In this document: piece by piece, positions 25,035 to 36,542 of the stretch
How positions within the stretch are numbered: position 1 is the stretch's first letter
Layout of the letters: each line of letters starts with the position of its first letter
Position numbers and translations under genes: made by a program
Assembly (NCBI GenBank): GCA_003952965.2
Contig: RXIC02000410.1
Coordinates: forward strand, 248,001 to 312,000
Length of the DNA stretch: 64,000 nt
Source of the DNA: Morella rubra
Lineage: Eukaryota; Streptophyta; Magnoliopsida; Fagales; Myricaceae
Direction of reading: 5' to 3'
Notes under the pieces: model-generated
The model's input: only the letters and a program-made list of their open reading frames with translations
Told to the model about the DNA's origin: nothing
The model's database searches: none

Positions 25035-27138
25035 ACCATGTCTCAGACTAAGAGAACTTTTTTGTTTGGGTAATTCGGACTAAGATAACTTGTCTACGCC
25101 ATAGAGTCAGTGATGTCTGTAATGCAGTCTTTTGTCTTCCCCCTTTCTTAAAGGCCAATTTAGAGCTATTCTGGAAGTCTTTTTTGCTGGAATCTATTCT
25201 TGAAGTCCATTGTGTAGGAATTGGTCTGTTTCATTTGTTGATTAGTAGGAACTCTTGTTAAGTGCCTCCATTTAGAGTCAATATCTTAAGCGACCTTGAC
25301 TGAATCCAGTAACTACTGGCACCAGTGGATTAAGAAAATGCATTTTCCATCGCTCGGGAAGTGGAATGCAGTTGAAAACGTTCCTCAACCCACTAAAGCA
25401 AATGGGAAGAAGGTCAGTAAGACGTGTGGCTCTGTGTTGCAAAAACTTCATATTTCTTACAAATACAACCTCTTGGCAATTCTGGATTTTCCTCTACTAG
25501 GATTGGTCTAGCGGTCTAGACTAGGGTTGTTCAATTTTGGGTCGAGCCTGAACAGCCCGACAAAAACCAATCAAATCCGATAGGCTTCGACCAGTTTTCA
25601 CTTGGGCCGATTCGGCGCTCGGTCCAAAAATTGTAGAAACCAAATGGGTTGGTTTGGTCTTCGGTTTCGAGTGTTTAGCTCGTTGAAACCAAACTGACCC
25701 ATTATACATATTAAAAAAAGAAGAAGAAAATAAAACATAAAATGTAACATTTTCTTCTCTCTCCTCTAGCACGACCTCTCCTCTCTCTCTCTCACCTTTG
25801 GTTCTCTTTCTCTCTTACCTCCGGTTTTCTTTTTCTCACATAGCAGGTTCTCTTTTTCTCTCTCGCATGTCTCTCCTCTCTCTCTCCCCTCTGGTTCTCT
25901 CTCTCACACGTCACTCCTCTGGTTATCTCTCTCTTCTCTCCCTCTCCTCTCAGTTTCTCGTCTCTAGAAACGACTAACGCTTTGTCCGATCACGACGACG
26001 TCAGTGCCTATTAGTTGTCCTTCCTTTCGATTCGGGGGTCGACGTTAAAAAAAAAAAAAGAAGGGAAACCGACCCCTTCTGGTCGGTGGTCGGCGAACCC
26101 AAGGAGTCAGTTTTCGCGCCCTATTCTAGACATGAGATCTGAGGTTTTGTTCTCTTCAAAGTCTCCGTCAGTAAAAGAAAATACAACTTTATGTCCGAAA
26201 AATAATCATGTCTTTGTTTGCAAAAAAAAAAAGGATATAAATCAAAAACAATTTTCAGTTATTTTACTTTACAAATTGCATGGCATGAATCGTGTCACGA
26301 TATCCATCTAGATTTTAGAAGAAAGAAAATGTCACGGAAACTGATGTAATGCCAACGAATGTGTCAGCTAAAGCATAGAAAATTGTATTTTGAAGATTGA
26401 GCTCTCGATATTCAAAGCCTTGAAAAGTTACTTTCGAGAACCAAAAGTCTTTTAATGTTTTGTTTTTACCTAGATTTCTTGTAAGTTAGTTTTCTTACAT
26501 GACTTTTGGTAGATTAATATAGAGTTGGGACGTAAAATTTTAATAAAATTTTGTGTTGGTGTTAGAAAAGAAATAGTATTAAAATTGATAGATAAGAGAT
26601 AAAAGTAAAAATAAAATTTTGACGTGTATTTATAAAAATAAAATTTTAATAAAATTTGATTAAAATTTTTTATACACAAACGCTATATAAAATTTTATCA
26701 TAATTATAATTTTTTCTTTCTTTTTACTTTTTCACAATTTTTTTTTACTTTTTCACGTACGTTTTTCATTCTCTCTTCACCTTTTTATTACATCCGAGAG
26801 GAAAATTACAAGGCTCGAAAATAAGGAAATTCAGCCGTGTCATGCACGGTATACATCATTCAAACGTCTCTAACTTCTAGGGAGCTCCAGTTAATGTTTA
26901 AGTGATGTGTTGGGAAGGTGATGTTACGGTGTTGTATTGCGAACTTTAATTAATGTATAGTTACTGTTGTACACCTCAAAAGCATCAATTTTTGCCGTCA
27001 ATATTGTCATTGCTTTAAGACACTACCTCTCACACATCCACCTTCTTCTGAGAATCCGAGCTGTGAATCTGATCCTAAAGAGTGTAAGGGGTAGTCAACC
27101 TTCGTGATCAGCTGATAAGTCAAGGACCGCCGGACTAA
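25035..27138. other. intergenic, B3 gene 4 to B3 gene 5
   Basis: No gene is seen. It holds the 3' flank shared with gene 3, the second CT-rich repeat copy (25525-26310), an AT-rich MITE-like stretch at about 26515-26700, and the immediate upstream DNA of gene 5. Confidence 0.5.
25525..26310. repeat. CT-rich dispersed repeat, copy 2
   Basis: It matches 19384-20345 in order and orientation, including the ctctctc tract and the gtcagttttcgc segment. It lies at the same place relative to its B3 gene, so it was probably carried along by unit duplication and did not insert twice. Confidence 0.55.
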
Positions 27139-29289
27139 ATGGTACCCACCGGAAGTTGGACGTCGAGTTCTATGGCGGGTAGGAGATCCTCGCACTTCTT
27201 CAAGATAATACTCCCCTCTTCCATGGCCGACAAGAAGCTGGTAATGCACACCCAGCTCGTTAATTATTTTGTCTCCAGAAGTACCCTGTTTACTGGTAAA
27301 TGCTTTTAGTGTTATGAAGCCGGTAAGACGCAGGAATATATACGAGGACAGAGTCTTTACCACTATTCTCCAATGGGTTGGGCATTCGTTTATGTATTTA
27401 TTTATATTGTTTCTGCTGGACATTCTTCGGGAAGTTTCTTTGACATGCATGAACGTTCGACTGGATAACTGAAATCAATTTTTTGTCTTGAATTTAACCT
27501 GTTGTTCTTGTTTTTCCTGAAATATAACCTTTAGTAAACCTTCTGTGATGCCTAAAAAAGAAAAAATTAGATGAAACCTTGTAAAAAAAATTATTAGGGC
27601 TCAAATGACACGTTTGTTCTTCATATGGTTTGGATAGTTGGATTTTGGAAAGTGGAATTTCTCAAAAAATTTAGAAACCAAAACAAATGCCAAGATTGAG
27701 TTTTCTTTCCCTTCTCTCATTTCTATTAAGAGAAGCTCTTTTTGGTATTTGTTTTAGCACTTTTTCCTTTTTTCTTGATTAGTTACTTGGAAGGCTTCTT
27801 TCTGCAAAAATGTTCAATGATAAGGCTAACCAAATTGCCCGATTTTCCATCAGTGTGTCACAGTGGTAAAAGATTGGTTAAATTTACAACTGGCACAACA
27901 AAGATGGTTCATTGATTTTGATAGTTTGGGGAATATAAATGAACCTTGAGGCTTTAAATTCATGTGCGCCACATGGTTTACATATCACTTCCTTGTAGCT
28001 CATGGCGGCTTCAGATATGTTCTCGGGCCCTTGGCCAGATTCTCTTTCATGGATCCTTGCTCAATTTGCTTATTTATAGGCCTGGAGCCATATAGCCTAG
28101 TCAGCCCTCTGTTTTTCGGTTTTGTTGGTGCCTCTTTTTTGCGTTTTGTGATTGTTCTTTTTGTACTGATTTTCTTTGTTTAATGAAACATATTTGCTCA
28201 AAAAGAAGAACAAGAAGAAAAAGTTCAGTTAAAGTTACTGGTTTGTGTAGCATTTTGACAAGGTTTACTGACTTTTGATTGTAATGATTAGAAGCAATAT
28301 CTATCCACATATATATTGGAAGAACATGTTTCCTTCTTTAATTTGGCAGTTCAATTAAGATAAAACAAATTGATTGGGTGACGGCAGAGAATCCCTGAGA
28401 AGTTCGTACAGGAATTTGGGGATGAACTGTCCACTGTTGCTACGCTCACTATTCCGTCTGGTCGTATGTGGCAAGTGGGATTGGAGAAAGCTAACAAGAA
28501 GATGTGGTTTCATGAAGGTTGGCAGGATTTTATAGAATACTATTCTATTGATGATGGGTACTTTTTAGTCTTCGGTTATGAAGGAAATTCAAATTTCCAT
28601 ATCCTTGTATTTGACAAGACTGCCACTGAGATTCGGTATCCATCGAGCAAGAGCTGTAAATTGGAAGATCAAGTGCTTGATGATGCAGAAAAATTAGGCC
28701 ATGATAAGTTGAGCATAAAAGGAATGTGCAACTCACATGAGTTGGCCACGAAACCTGAAGACAAAGACATGATTGGTAGGAAGAGATTTTCTGGGACATC
28801 TTCAAAAGGAAGACTCTTGATGACCCGAGGAAGAGACAGAGCAGTCCAAGCAGCCAGAATGTTCAAGCCTAAACATGCTTCATTCATGCGTATCTTACGG
28901 CCACATAATATAAGTAACTATCAGATGGTGAGCCTTCTACTGTTCTACACGAGGATTTGATCTCAAAGTTTTTCAAATGTTTCCTTGAAATGTCATTTTT
29001 TGAATCGGTATTTCTTCTGCAGTATGTGCCTGTTCGATTTGCTGTCAGGTATCTTACTCAGAATCAGATTGTTAAACTTCGGACTTCCAATGGAAAACAA
29101 TGGGATGTCAGTTGCCGTTTTCGTGATCATTCAACTTCAGCTATGAAACTAGGGCAAGGATGGTATATATTTGTAAGGGACAACAACTTAGAAGAAGGAG
29201 ATGTCTGTGTGTTTGAGCTGATCAAGGGGACGCCTGTTATACTGCTTGAAGTGTCAATATTTCGCGTGATCAATTATGTGTCATCTTAA
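27139..29289 (+). CDS. B3 gene 5: VRN1/REM-like protein, diverged copy
   Basis: Predicted exons are 27139-27240, 28388-28927 and 29023-29289, giving 302 aa with phase-0 GT-AG introns. The start at the ATG of MVPTGSW is the first in-frame ATG. The position where its relatives start has no ATG here, so the basic N-terminal tail is about ten residues shorter. B3-1 holds HFFKIILPSSMADKKL, RIPEKFVQEFGDEL, MWFHEGWQDF and YFLVFGYEGNSNFHILVFD. The linker ends GRDRAVQAARMFKPK. B3-2 runs from KHASFMRILRPH to GDVCVFELIKGTPVILLEVSIF, with a C-terminal tail five residues longer than in gene 3. It lies outside the three-fold unit and is clearly more diverged. It is probably functional, since splice sites and frame are intact. 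Confidence 0.82.
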
Positions 29290-29769
29290 CTTTCAGACTA
29301 GGAATACTTGTCCAGCCTTTGAGGTTGGCGATTTTTGTATTTATGCTCTTTTTCTTATTCTTCTTTTCCTCGAAGAAGGCTAATTTTAAAGTTTGGTTAG
29401 TTTGGCATATAAAGATTGGACTAGAGTGATTGATCTGTGTCATTTTGGTGAGTGGTAGAAACTTTTTGCAAGTGCTAGCTCCTTTTAGAGACTTGTGCTC
29501 TAGTCTATCAGAAGCTAGACTGACTTTGATTGATTAAGGATCTTATTTTGCACGATTTAGTAAGAAAATGCAACCAGATTAATCCTTGAAGAAAACAAAA
29601 TCAACTCAAAGAAAGTGTATTATATTATTCATATACTTGGAAACAGCAGATAGATACTCTTGCTACAAATAAAACGAGGAAGCAGTCGAGTATTAGAGAA
29701 ATGGTATACATTGGGTGGTATAAAAATTTGTTTTTTCAAAGCGAAATATCACACTTTCTTACAATTGCA
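29290..29769. other. 3' flank of B3 gene 5
   Basis: No gene or repeat is recognised here. It presumably contains the 3' UTR and polyadenylation region of the gene ending at 29289. Confidence 0.3.
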
Positions 29770-31222
29770 CAGTGCAGCAGTTTCCCTTTTTGGTATTCAA
29801 CTGAGCAAACCAGACAGGACAGACGGGTTCGGTTACTGTGCAAAGCACAATGGTGTGAAGTAAGATGTGAAGCAGCGGCTGAGATGTTGAGTTGACGATC
29901 CGACGGTACACGTCATTTAACGAATTCCTACCCGTTTGAAAACCAGATCGACCCGTGAAAATCTCGACCCATCGCCTTTGAAACCAACCCTTCTCACCCG
30001 TTTGCCTGTTCAGATCTCTGCTCTTCCCTTGCCTCTTCATCGTGTCATTGAGATCAGATTTGGGGTTGCCTCTTCAGGTCTTCTTCATCGTTCAAGCTTC
30101 CTTCTGTGGTTGCTTATTTTGAGGGGGTAAATGCTTAGAATAAGCAATCCTGAAACAAAAGCCAATCGCTAAATATTTTCCTTGGGTCTGCACATGCACC
30201 TGAAAAATGAAAGAACAAAAAAAGTGCTTGAGGCTGTCTCTCTTGTCGTCTGCAACAATGGAGCGCTCTCTGGTCCCTTGTCCAGCCAAATGCATCCTGT
30301 TGTCATTTCCTCTTCTTCCATTTTCAGAGGAAAATGTTTCCCTCTCCTCCTAGTTCCTGGTACTCAGACTGCGTTTCCATCCTCCCATTTCAATATATTT
30401 AAAGTTTAGGTTAAATACACTTTATCCCTATCTTTGAGGTAATTTACACTTTGCATTTTAATGTATTATTTTTGATACATTAAATTCTTTAACTTACATA
30501 TTTTTTCACTTTGGACCCGCACCCAAATTGTTCGTTAATTTAGATGGATTCTGTCAAAACGTGAGGTGCAATATGTACATACGCTCAAATATCAAGGGAC
30601 AATGTGTACATATGTTAAAAGATAAAAAGGTAATGTGTAAAAATTTTAACGGAATCCGTCTAAATTAATGGACAATTTGAGTATGGGATCCAAAGTGAAA
30701 AAATATGTAAGTTAAAAGATCTAATGTGTCAAAAATAATATACTGAGATATAAAGTGTAAATGACCCAAAAAATAAGGGAGGTAAAGTGTATTTAACCCA
30801 TAGGTTTTGTTCCTCGAAGATAATCAAGGCACAATTACCCTTCCATTCCAAACGCACGCTTGAAGACGAATATACGCGGGATATGGAAGCTACACATCTT
30901 CCTGTGAAGAAGAAGACCTGACGACGCAAGCCCAAAGTCTCAACGATGAAGAGGCAAGCGAAGATAACGGGTGGGAAGGGTTGGTTTCGCAGGCGACGGG
31001 TCGAGATTTTCACGGGTCGGTCTTGTCGGGTGCGGGTCGGCGAGTAGATCTCTCATTAAATGACGTGTCTTTCTTCATTTGGACCGTCGGATCGTCAACT
31101 CAACATCTCAGCCGCGTGCTGCTTCAAATCTTCACACCATTGTGCTTTGCACAGTAACCGAACCCGTCCGTCTGTCCTGTGGGGTTTGCTCAGTTGAATA
31201 CCAAAAAGAGAGAGTGCTGGAA
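29770..31222. mobile_element. TIR element of about 1.45 kb (MULE-like, non-autonomous)
   Basis: Bases ~29775-30100 and ~30890-31220 are inverted copies of each other over about 320 bases. Both contain tttttggtattcaactgagc at the outer side and a segment with cccgtgaaaatctcgaccc further in. There is no transposase. The long TIRs fit a non-autonomous Mutator-like element, but I did not find a convincing target repeat. A MITE is nested at 30404-30803. Confidence 0.65.
30404..30803. mobile_element. nested MITE of about 400 bp
   Basis: The ends read aggttaaatacactttatcc and, inverted, gggttaaatacactttacc. The whole element folds on itself for most of its length around position 30600. It lies in the middle of the larger TIR element. 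The superfamily is uncertain. Confidence 0.75.
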
Positions 31223-31730
31223 AGGAAAATTACTATCCCAAAGTGGCATAGCGCCAGTATGTGCATGCGATGAGCATGAACCACCTAATTAGAAAAAAAA
31301 GGACGATCATGAACCACCTTGCTCAGAAATGGGGCTAATTCTCAGGCATGGGCTGGGAAAGAAAACAAGCAAGGTAGGTCAAGGGATCCCCCCCTCCCTC
31401 CCCCCCGTGATATCTTTGAATGCTTTCCGTTGGGGTAAGAATCTCAACTTCAGTCTTCACGCAGACTGACAGCTCTCTGTTACCATATGACCCTTGACCC
31501 CCGACTCATTTCGAAGCAACCCTCGGGCAAAAGCTTAAGGTTGGATAAAGAAAACTTGTTTTCCTTCTATAAAATTAGTCTCCACTGCGCTACTTCGTCC
31601 AACTTAAGAACTGGTAGTTAAAGGTACGTACCCATTTGAGTTATCCGGTCAAGTTTGTATTCCAGGAGTTTCATGTAACCGGGCTTTGAACTCTAGTATT
31701 TGGAGCTACAACCCTCCCGTCTGAAATCTC
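31223..31730. other. 5' flank of B3 gene 6
   Basis: No gene is seen. A short C-rich run lies at about 31389-31406. The DNA just before 31731 is presumably the 5' UTR of gene 6. Confidence 0.3.
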
Positions 31731-33700
31731 ATGGAAGGTGAATCAACTTGGAGTTCGCACTTCTTCAAGATAATTCTACCCTACTCTATGCGAGACATGA
31801 AACTGGTAAACTACTGCATTTACTACCCCCTTTTTAACCTTTTAGTGCTAAGTTCTTTCTTAATCTTGGGTTTGGTTCCCAAGGAGGAGCCGAAGTTAGG
31901 AAAATATACATGAAGCATCTTTTTAGTTTTATTTTTTCATGAAGCATATGCCGATGCATTTTGTGGTGTAGAATTTTCAATCATTGAGCAACCAAACTTG
32001 CTAAGCTCCATAACTACCACGCCAGATGGTAATGGTGCTACTAAATTTCTAGGACGGAAGTGGTGGTCACTGATATGTGACATGTTGGAGACAGGTGATG
32101 ACCATGGATACGGATTCCCTTTTAAGAAGGGATTTTCGAAAGTATATATCCTAAGGGATGAACTCTGTTTTATCTAACAAATCTAACGGTCTTAATTAAC
32201 TCACGTCATTTAATGAATAATATAGCTTGCACAAGTGTATTTAGATTAGTCTCAACTCATTAAATGATGTAGGTTAATTAAGACCATTAGATTTGTTAGA
32301 TGAAATAGAGTTTATCTCTTAGAACACCTTCGGAAATCCCTCCTTAGAAGGGAATCCGTTCCTGATAAACCATGGGCCCATAAAATACTTCATCCAAATC
32401 ACACGTTTTCCATATCACTGCATCATTGTTGAAAATTCAGAAGAAAGATGAAGCCTCCATCTGAGTTGTTGAAATATTTGTTTCTCTCATTTCTTTTTTA
32501 CTAGATTGGTACTTCTTTTGTTTTTTCTAAGCTACTAGATTGGTGCTTGATCCTGAAAAGGTAAGAATTGGCTTTCAATGGACTCCGAAATAGGGTAAGA
32601 GCTGCCACGAGCTTAATCAAACATATTCAATGTTAAACGTTAGTTTTTTGTGTATTATTTTTCCTAGGTTCACTAACGTTCTACTTGGATAATTAGAAAC
32701 CTTAAATGCACACCTTGGAGGGCAGAGTTTTCCTTGATTGCATGTTACATTGGAACAAAGAAATGTACCTAAAATGTTGTTCCTCCATGCAGAGCCTCCC
32801 TGTAAAGTTTGTAAGGGAATTTGGGGAAGAACTGTCCCCTGTTGCCGTTCTCACCGTTCCCAGTGGTTGCATTTGGCGAGTGGGCTTGGAGAAAGCTGAC
32901 CAGAAGATTTGGTTTTCTGACGGTTGGCAGGACTTTGCAGAGTATCATTCTATCCAGCAAGGATACTTTGTAGTCTTCAAATACGAAGGGAATTCAAGGT
33001 TCCACGTTCTTGTCTTTGACCTGACTGCTACAGAGATTCAGTATCCGTCGAATGGGCGCCATCAGACAAAGGGCAAAGATCCAATATTGGAAGATGAAGA
33101 AGAGGGCTCAAGGAAATTACAAAGTGAAGGAGAATCAAAGCAGGGCAACTCGGACGAAAACGAAATGTCTGATGCACAAGAGTTGTCCACAGGAGATGAA
33201 GAAGTGTTTGTTGAGAGGAAATCTTCTGACCCATCTTCAAGCAGAAGACTCAAGATGTTAAGAGGAAGAGAAAGAGCAATTAAAGCAACCACAATGTCCA
33301 AGACTAGGAATCCTTTTTTCCTCACTACCATTCGGCGATATAATTTATACAACTCTTTTGTGGTGAGCCTTCGATCATTTGCATATACGATGTGCTCCTA
33401 AATTAGTCATTGGAATATTATGCTCTTATCCAATTCTTCTTTCTTTCACAGACACTGCGTACCCGGTTTGCTAGAAAGCATTTGACTGGGCGAGACTCAC
33501 TCATGCTTGAGGCTTCTGATGGGAAAAGGTGGCCAGCCGCGTGCCGTTACAAAGTTGATTCCCCTGCACCTTCGAGAATCGGCAAGGGATGGAGTAAATT
33601 TGCCAAGGACAATCGCTTAAATGAAGGGGATGTCTGTGTATTTGAGCTGATCAGCGAGAAGGACGTTGTGCTGAAAGTTTCAACATTTCGAAGCAGCTGA
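31731..33700 (+). CDS. B3 gene 6: VRN1/REM-like protein, most diverged copy
   Basis: Predicted exons are 31731-31805, 32793-33362 and 33452-33700, giving 297 aa in phase 0 with GT-AG borders. Exon 1 is very short (25 codons); only nine residues precede HFFKIILPYSM, so the basic N-terminal tail of the other copies is nearly absent. Exon 2 opens SLPVKFVREFGEEL and runs through IWFSDGWQDF and YFVVFKYEGNSRFHVLVFD. The linker of about 90 residues is strongly acidic, then basic near RGRERAIKATTM. B3-2 starts at NPFFLTTIRRY. Exon 3 continues TLRTRFARKHL and ends GDVCVFELISEKDVVLKVSTF. A MITE lies in intron 1 (32102-32375). The exon-1 start is the main uncertainty. Confidence 0.8.
32102..32375. mobile_element. 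foldback MITE in intron 1 of B3 gene 6
   Basis: The left arm begins ccatggatacggattccc and the right arm, inverted, begins ccatggtttatcaggaacgg. Both continue into ttcccttttaagaaggga-like sequence and then ttaattaa-containing arms that pair around position 32220. Most of the 274 bases fold into one long hairpin. Confidence 0.7.
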
Positions 33701-33995
33701 ATATACAGGACAGTTCAAACTGACCTTCAGACTTTAATGTTACCTTGTCTAATCAAAATCCGCTGAACTTTGTTTGTTTGTTTAATTGCTGTCAAATCGT
33801 TACTGGTTTGGTTATTGTCAACAAAGAGACTACTAACTTTCTTGTTTAGAAGTTATGTGAGTATTTAACTTTGGCTAAAATATTAAGCATGTCCATGTGG
33901 TATAACTTTTTCTTGGATATGTTCTTAGGGTTCAATTTGTTGTCCTGCTACCCCTATGGTGATGTACCTTTTCCATAAATACCCTTCCGTCTCCA
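33701..33995. other. 3' flank of B3 gene 6
   Basis: No gene is seen. It is a probable 3' UTR and short spacer before the next TIR element begins near 33996. Confidence 0.3.
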
Positions 33996-34402
33996 AACTA
34001 ACGGAAAATGTTGAGTTGTCACAAAATTACACGTTATAGCCAATACTAAGATGACACGTGTTCCATTTACTGACTGGGCATATATCTCTGTGGTTCTCGT
34101 ACAGTCCACAGTGTCCACACTTTTATGGTTTTGAAATTACCCCTGCCACGTCAGTAAAAATTGCTTGAACACTTTTTGTCACCCATTGCCCATCCCTTTC
34201 GTGTCCTCTTCCACGCGAACACTCGAACATATTTCCCCTAGACACTTGAAAATTTCCCCAAATCGGTGGAACTCTCGAACCCTAACTATTTACCCCAAAT
34301 CCTCTTAACCTTCCATCCCCCTTCATTCGAACCCTAGATTCATTCACCCTATTATTTCCCCAAATCCAGCAACTACATATCGAAGCCCCAAATCTATTGG
34401 TG

Positions 34403-36542
34403 ATGTCCCATAGACGCTCCTCTGCAGCAAGCACTCTGAGTGACGGTTGATCTGCATTTGAGGAAAGGAGCGACGACAGAGTGGATGTGAGACCTTTGTG
34501 TTTCTGTGGAATCAGTGCACGGGCAAAGTTTAACAAGACGTCACTCAATCCAGGACAAAGATTTTAGAGTTGCTCACAATATTCGGCTGCCACGGTAAGT
34601 ACAAATGTCACTCAATTTCTACGGTAGCAGCTAGCTTTCTCTCTTCCACATTATACTGCACGCCAAGTGTATGACCAATTGCGAATTGGGTCACAGAGCG
34701 TTAAATTTAACTTTTTCAGGAGCTCATCATAAATTTGCGAATAGGTTTAGGTCATCATCAATTTTGATGCAATTGCATATGTTAATGCACAAAGTGTTGC
34801 CATCACAAATTGCCTGAACTAATATGACAATGTTGATTTGCCCAAAAATTTCTTAGCTATATTTTTTAAGGGAGATCTTTCAAATTTTAAATTGTTAATT
34901 GGTGTAAGGTTAATGAATTTAACACAGATGACTTATTATGAAGATAGCAGATTAGAAGCCTGTAACAATAGTTTCCCAGTCTGCTGTTTGTGGACAATCT
35001 TTGATAATCATTTGCTATTTATATAAATATAGAACTTCAAATGCTACTCTATCAGAGATGGGATTTGATAATGAGATATTCTTTCATTGATATTTATTTC
35101 TCTTAATTTTATTTTGTTTGCTGAAAGTGGGTAATTTAGCTCTCGATTATAATTGTTTGATGCGTCAACCTTATATGTTCAAAGTAATATAAAAAAAAGT
35201 TGTTGACTTAGCAAAGGTTGTGGATGTCTTTTTAGGATAGAAGGATGAAAAATCTAAAGTCTCATGACCTAGAGTTGAGGTGGATTCCTTAAATTTATGC
35301 TATTTCTTAATTTTTTTTATTTTAAAATAAGGTTATGATTTTTGGACATATCAATGTTTTGGGAACTATCTGTTGGTAGACTTGTTATTGTAGGAGTTCA
35401 TTTTGATAGTCTATAGCATTAGCTTCTTCATATTCTACTTGCTTTTGTTTATAATCACGATGGCATATTGCATATGTTCAATCAGTGAGGAGATGTGAAG
35501 ATTTGTTTGTTTGTTTGTTTGTTTGTTTGTTGTTTTTTCCTTTTTTCATGAGTTAGCAAAACTGATGTTGGAATCTTATTAGCTTAATATCGTACAGTTT
35601 GAAGGGCTTTTCATGTAGGTTAGACTTATCTAACAACCCAGCTGCATGTAATATGGACTCTTGTATCTATGATTTCTTGGTGACAATGAGTCATGTCAGA
35701 GATAAGGTATCTTAATGGTGGTAAAAAATTTTGAGATGGGGTCTTATTAGCTTAAAATTTTGAGGAGATGTGAAGATTTGTTTGTTTGTTTGTTTGTTTT
35801 TTTTCCTTTTTTCATGAGTTAGCAAAACTGATGTTGGAATCTTATTAGCTTAATATCGTACAGTTTGAAGGGCTTTTCATGTAGGTTAGACTTATCTAAC
35901 AACCCAAGCTGCATGTAATATGGACTCTTGTATCTATGATTTCTTGGTGACAATGAGTCATGTCAGAGATAAGGTATCTTAATGGTGGTAAAAAATTTTG
36001 AGATGGGGTCTCTTATGAAAATGGCTGTTAACCTGGATTGACACCAATATATTCTTATTTTGCCCATGTCTGGGTGGTGGTTTAGTTTGGGTACTGTCTG
36101 TTTATAAGAGTACAATGTTGTAGAAGAAGTTTGAAAGTTTATAGTTGGATTTCAAACTAGAATGATTTGATTATTGCCCATGGATGACCATTTAATTGTT
36201 TTTATTTGTAGAGGGACAATGCTTGCGTTTTTTTTTTAATTGATTGATCCACCCTCTCAGCAACAAGAGGATGATGAAACGGATAGTGTCCTATGCCAGC
36301 TAAAGACAATGGAGAAGAAGTTAAAGATTATAGAGGAGCGACAAAACATAACAGATGAGCTCCTCCTTAAACAAAGCTATATGGAGGAGAAGTTAAAGCT
36401 ATACGAGGAGAAGTTGAAGTCCATGGAGGAGATGTTGAAGGCTACGGATGAGAAGCTAAAGCGGCTTAAGTTAATTATGTTGGGGTCATGCGTTTTATTT
36501 TGTAGCTATATTTACCTTTATTTAAGTGGTGCTGAAATGTAG
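34403..36542 (+). pseudogene. GRF-type zinc-finger, coiled-coil, membrane-anchor gene (broken)
   Basis: Exon 1 (about 34403-34594) encodes CFCGISARAKFNKTSLNPGQ and, a little further on, SCSQYS. Exon 2 (about 36212-36542) begins RDNACVFF. Together these carry the Cys residues and the NPG-RF core of a GRF-type zinc finger. Exon 2 continues as WIDPPSQQQEDD-like sequence, then a heptad-rich coiled coil (EKKLKIIEERQ, EEKLKLYEEKLKSMEEML) and a hydrophobic C-terminal anchor (LIMLGSCVLFCSYIYLYL). Exon 1 has in-frame stops near 34448 and 34565, and the T-run at the start of exon 2 (36230-36238) breaks the frame before the conserved WIDPP-like segment. Plant proteins of this layout are common and mostly of unknown function. 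It sits wholly inside the TIR element. Confidence 0.7.
35487..36010 (+). repeat. tandem duplication of about 250 bp in the GRF gene intron
   Basis: Bases ~35487-35742 and ~35763-36010 are near-identical direct copies, both starting gaggagatgtgaagatttg with a gttt microsatellite of different length. Only a couple of substitutions are visible beyond the microsatellite, so the duplication is recent. Confidence 0.85.

Larger units (their letters stand above)
21897..26515 (+). repeat. duplicated B3 unit, copy 3
   Basis: This is the third copy of the two-gene unit (compare 2205-6900 and 14925-20560). Only the 3' flank of the gene-1-type partner remains, while the second partner (23243-25034) is intact. 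The downstream CT-rich repeat and the sequence just after it are shared with copy 2. Confidence 0.7.

Noticed and set aside
27007-27450. 147-codon open frame on the minus strand
   Set aside because: It lies opposite exon 1 of B3 gene 5 and its intron, has no recognisable domain, and is a shadow of the coding strand.
27962-28183. 73-codon open frame in intron 1 of B3 gene 5
   Set aside because: It is a hydrophobic low-complexity translation of T-rich intron DNA. It may be a retroposon tail, but the evidence is too weak to call.
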